Shown piece by piece: positions 15,677-23,585 of a stretch of 41,352 nt of DNA. Source of the stretch: an uncultured Megasphaera sp. Lineage in GTDB: Bacteria; Bacillota; Negativicutes; Veillonellales; Megasphaeraceae. The position numbers were made by a program, and so were the translations under genes. The notes under the pieces are model-generated. The model was not told where the DNA came from, made no database searches, and saw nothing but the letters and a program-made list of their open reading frames with translations. The DNA lies in contig NZ_UQBH01000019.1 in the NCBI RefSeq assembly GCF_900539295.1, forward strand, positions 1 to 41,352, read 5' to 3'. Each line of letters starts with the position of its first letter. Position 1 is the stretch's first letter.

Positions 15677-15841
15677 TTATTCTTCTTTTCTGACCTTGGG
15701 TTTCATACCCCAAACGACGGCGTTCATTATGATGACAATCAGCAGAACGACTGCCATGGCGACCCAGAATCCCATATTGATTCCCAGTAATTCGCCTCTT
15801 CCAAAAAGATCTATCCAGAGGCCTTCCCAATCCAGCATCAT
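15677..15841 (-). CDS. Small membrane protein in the mgtA operon
   Basis: 54 residues starting MMLDWEGLWIDLFGRGELLG, with one transmembrane helix (VAMAVVLLIVIIMNAVVW) and a short basic tail KPKVRKEE. It begins 13 bases after the intended mgtA stop. Its GGAGG ribosome site overlaps that stop (TAGGAGG), so the two are probably translationally coupled. Position and size recall small regulators of MgtA such as MgtS or MgtR, but I see no sequence resemblance, so the role is inference. If mgtA is frameshifted, coupling to this gene would also be lost. Confidence 0.65.
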   Translation of the reverse strand: MMLDWEGLWIDLFGRGELLGINMGFWVAMAVVLLIVIIMNAVVWGMKPKVRKEE

Positions 15842-15853
15842 GATTCACACCTC

Positions 15854-18636
15854 CTACAGCAGCTCGCCATAATGGCGGACGTATGCTTTTTTCACGCTCG
15901 TTGCCAACATCATGTACAGCAGAATACATGGAATAAGGTAGGCAAAATAAATGGCCGGCAAATCCGTAAAGCCAAGGGCCGGTCCCAGCGGTGAAAATGG
16001 AATCGCCGTCAAGACGGAATCGCCGTCAAGACGGCAATACCGGCTATGGTAAGGAACATGACCGGAGCTGATGCATGGCTTTGGATGAATGGCAGCTTTG
16101 GCGTCCGAATCATATGAATGACCAGTGTTTGGCTCCACATCGATTCGACGAACCATCCTGCCTGAAACATGCCGATATATTTGATTTGCATGGCCGTAAG
16201 CTCGGCTCCGCTGTAATGCGCGGCGAGATTGTTAAACAATACGCCGTGTGAAACAAAGATCGGGCAAAATATAAAATACATGAAGGCATAGGTCGTAAAG
16301 TCAAAGATAGAACTTGTCGGCCCAAGCCACATCATAAAGCTGCCAACACTGGAAGCATCCCATTTTCGCGGAATGGCGACGAATTCTTCATCGACGTTAT
16401 CCCAAGGAATGGCCGTGCAGGACAAATCATAAATCAGGTTCAGCAGTATCAGCTGAAGACTCATCATCGGCAGGAACGGCAACAGCGCCGACGCTGCCAG
16501 TACGGAAAACATATTGCCGAAGTTAGACGACGCAGTCATCTTGATATACTTAATCATGTTGGCATAGGTCTTTCGGCCTTCGATGATGCCGTCATCGAGT
16601 ACCATCAAATCTTTTTCAAGCAAAATAATGTCTGCCGATTCCTTGGCCACGTCGACGGCCGTGTCGACGGATATGCCGATATCGGCGGCTTTCATGGCAG
16701 CAGCATCATTGATGCCGTCACCCATGTAGCCGACCGTGTGGCCGTTTTCCCGCAGGACCGAAACGACACGGGATTTCTGATCCGGCGTCAGCTTGGCAAA
16801 GACATCGGTCGTTTCTGCCGCTTTGGCCAAATCGGCATCACTCATACGATCGAGATCAGAACCAAGCAGCATATTGCGAACTTCCAGTCCTACCTGTTTG
16901 CAGATCGTACGCGTTACTTTATCATTGTCGCCGGTCAGTATTTTGGCAATGACGCCATGGGCTTTCAAGGCACGGATGGCATCGGCCGTCGATTCTTTCG
17001 GCGGATCCAGGAAGGCCAGATAGCCAATCAGCACCATATCGCACTCGTCCTTTACGCCAAAGGCGCCAACCGGCGAAGGATTGCTTTTCTGGGCCACGGC
17101 AAGAACCCGGAAGCCCTTATCATTCAGATTGCTTACGGTATCTAAAATGCGCTGGCGCAGTGCATCTGTAAGCGGTTGTACGCTGCCGTCATAATCGGCA
17201 TGGGAGCAGATGGAGAGCATTTCTTCGACAGCCCCTTTGGTTACCATCTGTGTCTTCCCATCCTTATTCCTTACCACCGTCGTCAGGCGGCGGCGTGCAA
17301 AGTCAAAGGGGATTTCATCTACTTTGACATAGTTTTCAGAGAGATCAACCAGCTTGGGATCCTGGGCTTCTTCCTCTTCCGTCTTGTGAATGACGGCCAA
17401 GTCCATGAGGTTTTTATAGCCGGTCTGAAAATAACTATTTAAATAGGCATGACGTAAAACCCTCGTATCTTCCTCGCCATTTACGTTGAGGTGATACTCC
17501 AGTACGACCTTGTCCTGAGTCAGTGTCCCCGTTTTGTCCGTGCAGAGAATATCGATGGCACCGAAATTCTGGATAGAATTCAGATTTTTGACGATGGTCT
17601 GCTTCTGACTCATGGATACGGCACCTTTGGCAAGGCACGTCGTCACAATCATGGGCAGCATTTCCGGAGTCAAGCCGACGGCAATGGAAATACCGAATAA
17701 GAAGGCATCGAGCCAGTCATCCTTTGTAATCCCGTTAATGAAGAATACCAGGGGAACCATGACGGCCATAAACCGGATCAAGACCCAGGAAACGGCATTG
17801 ACCCCACGGGTAAAACTGGTTTCTACGGCTTCTCCGGCAAGAGCCGAGGCCATAGAACCGAACAGCGTCTGATCGCCCGTACTGATGACAACAGCCGTCG
17901 CACTGCCGGAAATGACATTGCTGCCCATAAAGGCAATATTCGTATACTCCGTGACCGATTCCTTCTGGTCGCTGACATGGGTCGTCTTTTCGACAGGTTC
18001 GCTTTCCCCGGTCAGACTGGACTGACTGACAAACAAATCCTTCGCCGTCAACATGCGGATGTCGGCAGGAATCATATCCCCGGCCGATAAATGGACGATG
18101 TCGCCGACAACGAGTTCATCCAAAGGGATTTCTGTCGTTCCCGTTTCTTCACGGGTGACCGTACAAGTCGTCGTAATCATGGAAAGCAGTTTTTCCGCAG
18201 CATTCCCGCTCCGGGATTCCTGGACAAAACGAAGGGTGCCGGAAATCAGGACCATGACGACGATGACAATGACCGTTACCGGATTGAAATCATCGGGCGT
18301 GCTGCCCCACAGCGAAAAATAAGGGAAGACGATATCCGTCATCGTAGACACGATGGCCAGGAAAAAGAGAATGGCGGTGAAAGGATTAATGAACGCTTCT
18401 GCCAGACGCTTCGCCAGCGACTTTTGTTTTTCCCGCGTTACTTTATTGGAACCGTATGTATCCCTGTTTTCCGATACGGTGTCTTCATTCAGTCCGCTCA
18501 GTGACGTATGCAGACTGTTCAAAAGATCCTCGACAGGCCGGGTCGCTGCCTGTTCAATGCGCTGATTCAGTTTTTCACGAAATGCAGTCTGCTGCGCGGT
18601 CAGACGAATGGCTTTTTTATTTTCGTTCTGGTTCAT
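15854..18636 (-). pseudogene. mgtA: Mg2+-transporting P-type ATPase, broken by a 17-bp duplication
   Basis: The main frame (16009-18636, 875 codons) has all type IIIB P-type ATPase motifs: LTGESEP, membrane PEMLP, phosphorylation site CTDKTGTLTQDK, MVTKGAVEEML, and the hinge YMGDGINDAAAMK. Family members import Mg2+ into the cytosol. After PVMFLTIAGIAVLTAIP the frame breaks because a 17-bp unit at 15999-16032 is duplicated. Removing one copy joins GIAVLTAIP to FSPLGPALGFTDLPAIYFAY and the last transmembrane helix, ending RHYGELL at 15854. As read, about 50 C-terminal residues are replaced by an early stop. The start follows GAGGAGGCGAG. It lies between a DUF3784 gene and a small membrane protein in one operon. 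Confidence 0.92.
15999..16032. repeat. 17-bp tandem duplication inside mgtA
   Basis: GGAATCGCCGTCAAGAC occurs twice with no gap. Seventeen is not a multiple of three, so the second copy shifts the frame; loss of one copy restores it exactly. Confidence 0.95.
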
Positions 18637-18659
18637 GGCTCTCGCCTCCTCTTCCTCAA

Positions 18660-18968
18660 CTATTTTTGATACCGCCGGCTTTTTTCAATATATAAAAGAT
18701 CCGCTCCCGCCACCATAAACCAGGCGACCATCGTGAGTGTAAACCAATGTCCGGTAAAACCGCTCCACAGTCCCTTTATCAGAAAAATAACTCCGCTGAG
18801 CATGATGATGGCGCCGACATTGCGGCACAGAGGTACGATATCGATTTTCTCTTTCTCCTCGGAAGGCATGTTTTTCCAATTCGACAGATGAATATGGACT
18901 TTTCCACAGGCAAAGAGGACTCCTGCCAAGAGGAAAAAGACCCCTAAAAAGATACTTGCGACATGCAT
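18660..18968 (-). CDS. DUF3784-like small membrane protein
   Basis: 102 residues. Three hydrophobic stretches can be seen: residues 4-20 (ASIFLGVFFLLAGVLFA), about 48-65 (GAIIMLSGVIFLIKGLW) and about 72-90. A soluble loop containing WKNMPSEEKEKID lies between the first two, as in the DUF3784 family. Start chosen at 18968 because GGGAG lies just upstream; the longer frame from 19022 has no ribosome site. It is followed 23 bases later by mgtA, so it is probably the first gene of the magnesium operon. Confidence 0.75.
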   Translation of the reverse strand: MHVASIFLGVFFLLAGVLFACGKVHIHLSNWKNMPSEEKEKIDIVPLCRNVGAIIMLSGVIFLIKGLWSGFTGHWFTLTMVAWFMVAGADLLYIEKSRRYQK

Positions 18969-19119
18969 GGCTATTCTCCCTTCATTGATAAAATACCTCC
19001 AGTTAATGGCAACAACGGTCAATCGGATAATGAATTCAGCTACCTAAAAAGCAATAAAACGGAGACCTCACTTATGATAAATTCAATACAAAAATACCAA
19101 AGGAGCTCTCCGCAGGTTC

Positions 19120-19148
19120 ATTTTACCACATCCAAACAGCCATTTAAA
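19120..19148 (-). promoter_or_regulatory. Candidate promoter of the magnesium operon
   Basis: TTTAAA and TAAAAT with a 17-bp spacer on the minus strand. The -35 is weak. Confidence 0.4.
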
Positions 19149-19261
19149 CACCTTATGTTATTTTTACACAGACAAAATTCAAGCCGAATCGGATCCAAAT
19201 CCAAGTTCTGCCCGATGCTTGAAATTCTTGCGATTCCTCCCAGTTTACAACGACAGCCTGC

Positions 19262-19308
19262 AAAAAAAAGCCTCCTAAAGTTAGATGTTAGGTCCAACTC
19301 TAAGAGGC
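19262..19308 (-). terminator. Hairpin terminator with IS-end-like loop
   Basis: Stem GCCTCTTAGAGTT/AACTTTAGGAGGC, loop GGACCTAACATCT, then eight U on the minus strand. The stem-loop is closely related to the palindrome at 23514-23554, in opposite orientation. Confidence 0.65.
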
Positions 19309-19395
19309 ATTTCATAACAATGCATTTTCGATTAGGCTGTATTGATTGTCAGCGAATTTGCCGACATCTCATCAACCGCTCCTATCCCAGCTTTT

Positions 19396-19649
19396 CAACC
19401 TTCTACATCGGGAATATTCTCTAAGGAAGAAAACGGCATCCCTTTTTCCTGTTCGGCACGGTGTAATTATTCTGCCATTCCGGGAACGCCGTACAGATGC
19501 AGCGTCTCCATCAAAGCGTCATAATCGGCCTTAGCCAAAATAACGACATCATCGGCAGCATCCTTGCCGGCAGCCATAACCGGAATATTCCTTTCATTGA
19601 CGATCACGTAATCAAGGGCAAAATCCCACAACCAGTTCAAACAAAACAC
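19396..19649 (-). pseudogene. Phd/YefM-family antitoxin pseudogene
   Basis: The frame reads ALDYVIVNERNIPVMAAGK, then DDVVILAKADYDALMETLHL and GVPGMAE. It meets an in-frame TAA at 19467-19469 and continues LHRAEQEKGMPFSSLENIPD to a second stop at 19396. VVILAKADYDALMETL is the typical middle of Phd/YefM antitoxins, DNA-binding proteins that neutralise a RelE/Doc-type toxin. The N-terminal DNA-binding strand is not recognisable, so both ends are damaged. No partner toxin is seen nearby. Confidence 0.6.
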
Positions 19650-19734
19650 GCCAACAATAATAGCCGCATTTATTAGTAATCCTTAGTCTCTCTCCACATC
19701 AACAGCAACACTCCTCATGTTACTTTTACATCTG

Positions 19735-21456
19735 CTATTTTCTTGGTCGTCCAATAACATCCAACTGTAACGACACCACATTGTCAGACGGTTGTTTAAC
19801 AGCGCCTTCAAAGCGGCCTAGCATGGTAATTGAATTGCCGACTTGAATAGTTTCCAACCAGTATCGGGCTTCGAGGTCCCCAATGACTTCATAAGCCATA
19901 TTGTTGTGCTTCCAAAAATATACGCGGATATATTTGTGATCAGAATTAAAAAACGTTCCCATATGTACGACGGTTCCAGTCAGTTGAAGAAATTTTCCTT
20001 TATAGCGTCTTTCCGTTGCTCGAGGATTTCTGTTATATTCCTCCATCAGCTTTTCAGCCGTCATAGAGTAAGGATTATTTATTGTGCCGATCGTATATTG
20101 GGGAAAACTAGGGAGCGATTGCTGAACCGTGCTAACAGACCGGACTGGATCCGTTGTAGACGTCGGTATCTCAAAAAATTTAATCACCAGGCCCATACCA
20201 ATGAAAATAAAAAGGAGAATTGAAAAGAGTGCAACTATGTCCTTCAGACTGGGGATGATATCTCCTACCCCAGGTTTTTTATATGCGGGTGTTTCGTTCG
20301 GAGCGACGCCGTCGACAGGCAAGGTTGTCAGTACAACCGTGGGGCCCGAATTGCTTTCCTCAAAAGACTTACTCTGTGGTGGCTCAAATAACTTCTGAAA
20401 ATCATCTTTTGCCTCTGGATGATTTTCATCAAACGAACGGCGCAGCCAATCGAAGGCATCCTGGTTCGATGGCTCAAATCCTTCTCCTTTCACATACATC
20501 ATCCCTAATTGATGCATGGCATAAGACGGGTCTTGTGAAACTGCCTGATGATAGTACTGAAAGGCTTTTTTATAATCTTTCCGGGGAATTCCGATTCCAT
20601 CATAATACATATCTGCCAGCCTGCATACTGCCTCAATCTTCCCCGCTTTAGCTGCCTGTTCAAAATATTGATAGGCTTCGGCCCACTGTTCTTTCTCATA
20701 AGCTGCCTGGCCCAAAAGCCACGGATCCGCAATGAAGGCATGTTCTTCTTTCTGTTCTTTCTTCCCTTTTGACGTCGAAGGAATGGGTAACTCCGAAATG
20801 AAATCCGTAAAGAGGCCCGTTTCTTCTTTCGTATCTTCAGGCAGCGAAGTGAGCGGCGGCCAATCTGGTATATCGATATAAGGAGACAGTTTTTGTCTTA
20901 GTTTTTCAGCTCGTTTTTTAGCTCCTGGTTCATTAACGGCCTCTCCTTTTTTATACCATAGCAAAGCTTCTCTCAAATCCTGTTTCGTTCCCAGTCCGTC
21001 TTCATATAACCGTCCTACAGCAACAGCTCCATACTGTTTCTCCAAACGAAAAGAATCTTTATACCATTTCATAGCCTGAACATAGTCTTTTTCAACTCCC
21101 CTTCCATGCTCGTAATATTGGGCAACTTGGAACATGGAACTCACATTATGACACTGGGCGTTTTTTAAAGTACGGTTAAACAAATCCCGGTCAGCCTCAT
21201 AAACCGTAGCTCTTTCAATCAAATCATTACCGGGATAATATTTTTCCACATTCTCGGGACTTTTATCCTCCGTATAATCCGGACACTGAGACGTGCTGAT
21301 ACATTCCCCGTTTCCAAATCCACATTTGTTTTGATTGCCACGACCATAATGCAAACACTTACGCTTATCTCTGCGCTCTTCACCATCTTTTAAGCGAACT
21401 AAATCCACTGTAGAATCTGTTCCCTGTTTCCACCCAGATGACCGTTTTTTACCCAA
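19735..21456 (-). CDS. Sel1-repeat protein with transmembrane anchor and OB-like C-terminus
   Basis: 573 residues. The N-terminus has a cysteine cluster (CLHYGRGNQNKCGFGNGECIS and CPDYTED), perhaps metal-binding. Two groups of Sel1/TPR-like repeats follow (for example MFQVAQYYEHGRGVEKDYVQ and MHQLGMMYVKGEGFEPSNQ), about residues 105-175 and 245-350. One transmembrane helix is near residues 410-430 (ALFSILLFIFIGMGLVIKFF). The C-terminal 110 residues (MEEYNRNPRATERRYKGKFLQLTGTV...) resemble the tRNA_anti-like OB fold. Sel1 repeats mediate protein contacts. Cellular role unknown. It is preceded by the shared bipartite motif at 21502-21534. Confidence 0.8.
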   Translation of the reverse strand: MGKKRSSGWKQGTDSTVDLVRLKDGEERRDKRKCLHYGRGNQNKCGFGNGECISTSQCPDYTEDKSPENVEKYYPGNDLIERATVYEADRDLFNRTLKNAQCHNVSSMFQVAQYYEHGRGVEKDYVQAMKWYKDSFRLEKQYGAVAVGRLYEDGLGTKQDLREALLWYKKGEAVNEPGAKKRAEKLRQKLSPYIDIPDWPPLTSLPEDTKEETGLFTDFISELPIPSTSKGKKEQKEEHAFIADPWLLGQAAYEKEQWAEAYQYFEQAAKAGKIEAVCRLADMYYDGIGIPRKDYKKAFQYYHQAVSQDPSYAMHQLGMMYVKGEGFEPSNQDAFDWLRRSFDENHPEAKDDFQKLFEPPQSKSFEESNSGPTVVLTTLPVDGVAPNETPAYKKPGVGDIIPSLKDIVALFSILLFIFIGMGLVIKFFEIPTSTTDPVRSVSTVQQSLPSFPQYTIGTINNPYSMTAEKLMEEYNRNPRATERRYKGKFLQLTGTVVHMGTFFNSDHKYIRVYFWKHNNMAYEVIGDLEARYWLETIQVGNSITMLGRFEGAVKQPSDNVVSLQLDVIGRPRK

Positions 21457-21501
21457 GGATTATCCCACCATTTCAAAACGCACAAAAAAGTGTATTATAT
21501 A

Positions 21502-21534
21502 TTACATATTCGACACAAAAAAGGGAATTCCTGC
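21502..21534 (-). promoter_or_regulatory. Bipartite motif AGCAGGA-N13-TGTCGAA, copy 1
   Basis: On the minus strand AGCAGGA and TGTCGAA are separated by 13 bases, then a TATAAT follows. It lies about 50 bases upstream of the Sel1 gene. The same layout recurs at 34628-34662 and 36411-36445, each time upstream of a minus-strand gene. Confidence 0.5.
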
Positions 21535-21653
21535 TCGTCTTATTCATCACGGGGGAAACTCTAATTAGTCTAATTTATCCCATTCGACGAGCCTATTGTC
21601 TCACAAACAACCTGGAGATGAAATCCATCGATTTTTTTCCGCTTACCTTGATC

Positions 21654-21682
21654 TTGACAAGAACATATGTTATCATTTAATA
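21654..21682 (+). promoter_or_regulatory. Candidate promoter of vsr and the methyltransferase
   Basis: TTGACA at 21654 followed 17 bp later by TTAATA, with TATATA overlapping. Transcription would begin about 30 bases before vsr. Confidence 0.45.
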
Positions 21683-21719
21683 TATACCATAGTCGTACTC
21701 GTCAAAAGGTCTTGATGCT

Positions 21720-22145
21720 ATGAAGTACAAATTCAAAACAACCAAGGAACGCTCTGCTATCATGAGCAAAATCCGAGGCAAGGATACGAAAATCGAAGTC
21801 AAGTTGCGCAAAGCCTTATGGCACCTGGGCATCCGCTACCGGAAGAACTACAAGAAGCTTCCCGGAAGCCCGGATATCGCGCTGACGAAGTATCATATCG
21901 CCATCTTCTGCGACAGCGATTTCTGGCACGGCTATCAATGGGATGCCAAAAAATGCAAAATCAAAGCCAATCGTGACTATTGGATAAAGAAAATAGAAGA
22001 CAATATCCAGCGCGATAGAGACTATGATGAACAGCTGATCGAACTCGGTTGGCTGCCGCTCCATTTCTGGGAGCATCAAATCAACAAAGACCTTGAAGGC
22101 TGCATCGATGAAATCTTATCGAACCTGCCTGACTATGTACGCTGA
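21720..22145 (+). CDS. vsr: Very-short-patch mismatch endonuclease Vsr
   Basis: 141 residues. KERSAIMSKIRGKDTKIEVKLRKAL opens the Vsr fold; LPGSPDIALTKYHIAIFCDSDFWHG holds the catalytic Asp and the metal/stacking FWH; WIKKIEDNIQRDRD and ELGWLPLHFWEH close it. Vsr nicks DNA 5' of the T in T:G mismatches left by deamination of 5-methylcytosine. It therefore travels with cytosine-5 methyltransferases, and here one follows 96 bases later on the same strand. It probably protects the methylated site (GATC, by inference) from C-to-T decay. ATG at 21720, weak ribosome site AAGGT. Confidence 0.93.
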   Translation: MKYKFKTTKERSAIMSKIRGKDTKIEVKLRKALWHLGIRYRKNYKKLPGSPDIALTKYHIAIFCDSDFWHGYQWDAKKCKIKANRDYWIKKIEDNIQRDRDYDEQLIELGWLPLHFWEHQINKDLEGCIDEILSNLPDYVR

Positions 22146-22241
22146 AAGCGGTCATCGATCTGCCCTCGGGCAGTGCTAACGACGAGAGTCTTATGACCGT
22201 GGAACAAGTGTGATGGCCGTATAGGCCAAGGAGGACTTATC

Positions 22242-23477
22242 ATGAAGAAAACGATTTGCGAACTTTTCGCCGGAGTCGGCGGCTTCCGTCTCGGCTTCGA
22301 TGCGTTAAAATCAGGCTGGGAGACAGTATGGTTCTCACAGTGGGAACCGGGCAAGAAGATGCAGTGGGCCCATGACTGCTATGTTGCACACTTCGGCGAC
22401 AGCCTGGATAAGAACGGTGAATTCCATACCGGCGACGACATCGCCACCGTCGATAAAGATACCATCCCGGACCATACGTTATTGGTCGGCGGTTTCCCTT
22501 GCCAGGACTATTCAGTCGCGCATACTCTTGCATCGTCGCAGGGAATCGAAGGCAAGAAAGGCGTCCTCTGGTGGCAAATCCGTGATACCATCATCGTTAA
22601 GAAGCCGACCTTCTGTCTCTTCGAGAACGTCGACCGGCTCCTGAAATCCCCAGCAAAACAGCGCGGCCGCGACTTTGGCGTCATCCTTGCCTGCCTTGCA
22701 CAGCTCGGCTATTCCGTCGAATGGCGCGTCGTCAATGCTGCCGAATACGGGGCTGCCCAGCGTCGGCGCCGGACGTTCATCTTTGCCTATCGTGACGATA
22801 CAGGATATGTGGAAAATATCCGCACCGCTACTTCCGAATCCATCCTAAAAGAGACCGGTTTCATGGCACAGGCCTTCCCTGTCAGTGAAATCAAGGACAT
22901 CAAGGAAGCCACTTTGCCGAATGATATCGTAGAAGTCTCTGATACTTTCGCTTTCGCCTTTCAGCCGGCCGGCTACATGACACAGGGACATATCTACACG
23001 ACTTCCATCACCGTCGCCGATGAAGAACCTATCCTTTTAGGCAGCCTGCTTGAAAAATGCAAGGATGAGGATTATTATTTAACTAGTGACAGATTACAAA
23101 AGTGGGATTACCTGAAAGGTGCCAAGAAAATCCCCCGTACGGCTGCCAACGGCCATCAATACGTCTTCTCCGAAGGCCCTGTCGCCTTCCCTGATCCGTG
23201 GGACCGTCCGGCACGCACGATGTTGACCAGCGAAAGCACATTGAACCGAAGCTCCCACGTCGTCGCCGATCCGGGGACGGGCCGGCTGCGCATCCTCCTC
23301 CCGGAAGAAGCCGAAAAGATCCAAGGCTTCCCCGTCGGCTGGACAGGCGGCATGACATCGAACGGCAAGCCGATGCCCTGCCGTATGCGTTACTTCTGCA
23401 TGGGAAACGCCCTCGTCGTTCCTATGATTACGCGTATGGGCAAGGTTCTCGATAAAATCATCGCAAATGAAAAATGA
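22242..23477 (+). CDS. Cytosine-5 DNA methyltransferase, Sau3AI type (DrmMII role)
   Basis: 411 residues. ICELFAGVGGFRLGF (motif I, AdoMet), GGFPCQDYS with catalytic Cys87 (IV), FENVDRLL (VI), QRRRRTFIF (VIII) and a C-terminal GNALVVPM (X) are present. The segment DRLLKSPAKQRGRDFG and the overall length match M.Sau3AI-like enzymes that make GATm5C. A Sau3AI-family nuclease encoded in the facing operon supports this specificity. In class 2 DISARM the partner methylase (DrmMII) is also a cytosine-5 enzyme, so this gene may serve both modules. ATG at 22242 follows AGGAGG. Confidence 0.93.
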   Translation: MKKTICELFAGVGGFRLGFDALKSGWETVWFSQWEPGKKMQWAHDCYVAHFGDSLDKNGEFHTGDDIATVDKDTIPDHTLLVGGFPCQDYSVAHTLASSQGIEGKKGVLWWQIRDTIIVKKPTFCLFENVDRLLKSPAKQRGRDFGVILACLAQLGYSVEWRVVNAAEYGAAQRRRRTFIFAYRDDTGYVENIRTATSESILKETGFMAQAFPVSEIKDIKEATLPNDIVEVSDTFAFAFQPAGYMTQGHIYTTSITVADEEPILLGSLLEKCKDEDYYLTSDRLQKWDYLKGAKKIPRTAANGHQYVFSEGPVAFPDPWDRPARTMLTSESTLNRSSHVVADPGTGRLRILLPEEAEKIQGFPVGWTGGMTSNGKPMPCRMRYFCMGNALVVPMITRMGKVLDKIIANEK

Positions 23478-23490
23478 CAGTAATAAAAGA

Positions 23491-23574
23491 ATCCCCTGGG
23501 ACACAAGTGAACCGACCCCCTAAAGTTGGACCTAAAATCTAACTTTAGGGGGTCACATCAAAGCCCTAGGGGAT
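23491..23574. terminator. Nested hairpin: terminator interrupted by an inner palindrome
   Basis: Outer arms ATCCCCTGGG (23491-23500) and CCCTAGGGGAT (23564-23574), with flanking A and T runs, form a bidirectional terminator between the convergent methyltransferase and drmB genes. A second, perfect 14-bp palindrome (23514-23554, loop GGACCTAAAATCT) sits inside its loop. The inner unit looks like paired IS3-type ends or a small mobile hairpin; a relative is at 19270-19308. Confidence 0.7.
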
Positions 23575-23585
23575 CCTTTTATTTA

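Larger units (their letters stand above)
18969..19395. other. Upstream region of the magnesium operon
   Basis: No gene. It holds the candidate promoter at 19120-19148, a leader of about 145 bases and the hairpin terminator at 19262-19308. The leader was checked by eye for an M-box (ykoK) magnesium riboswitch; only a short GTGAGGTCTCC-like block (around 19070) resembles it and the rest does not, so none is called. Confidence 0.5.

Noticed and set aside
18969..19120. Possible M-box magnesium riboswitch before the mgtA operon
   Set aside because: Only one short block resembles the motif; the conserved downstream parts are absent and the leader is too short.
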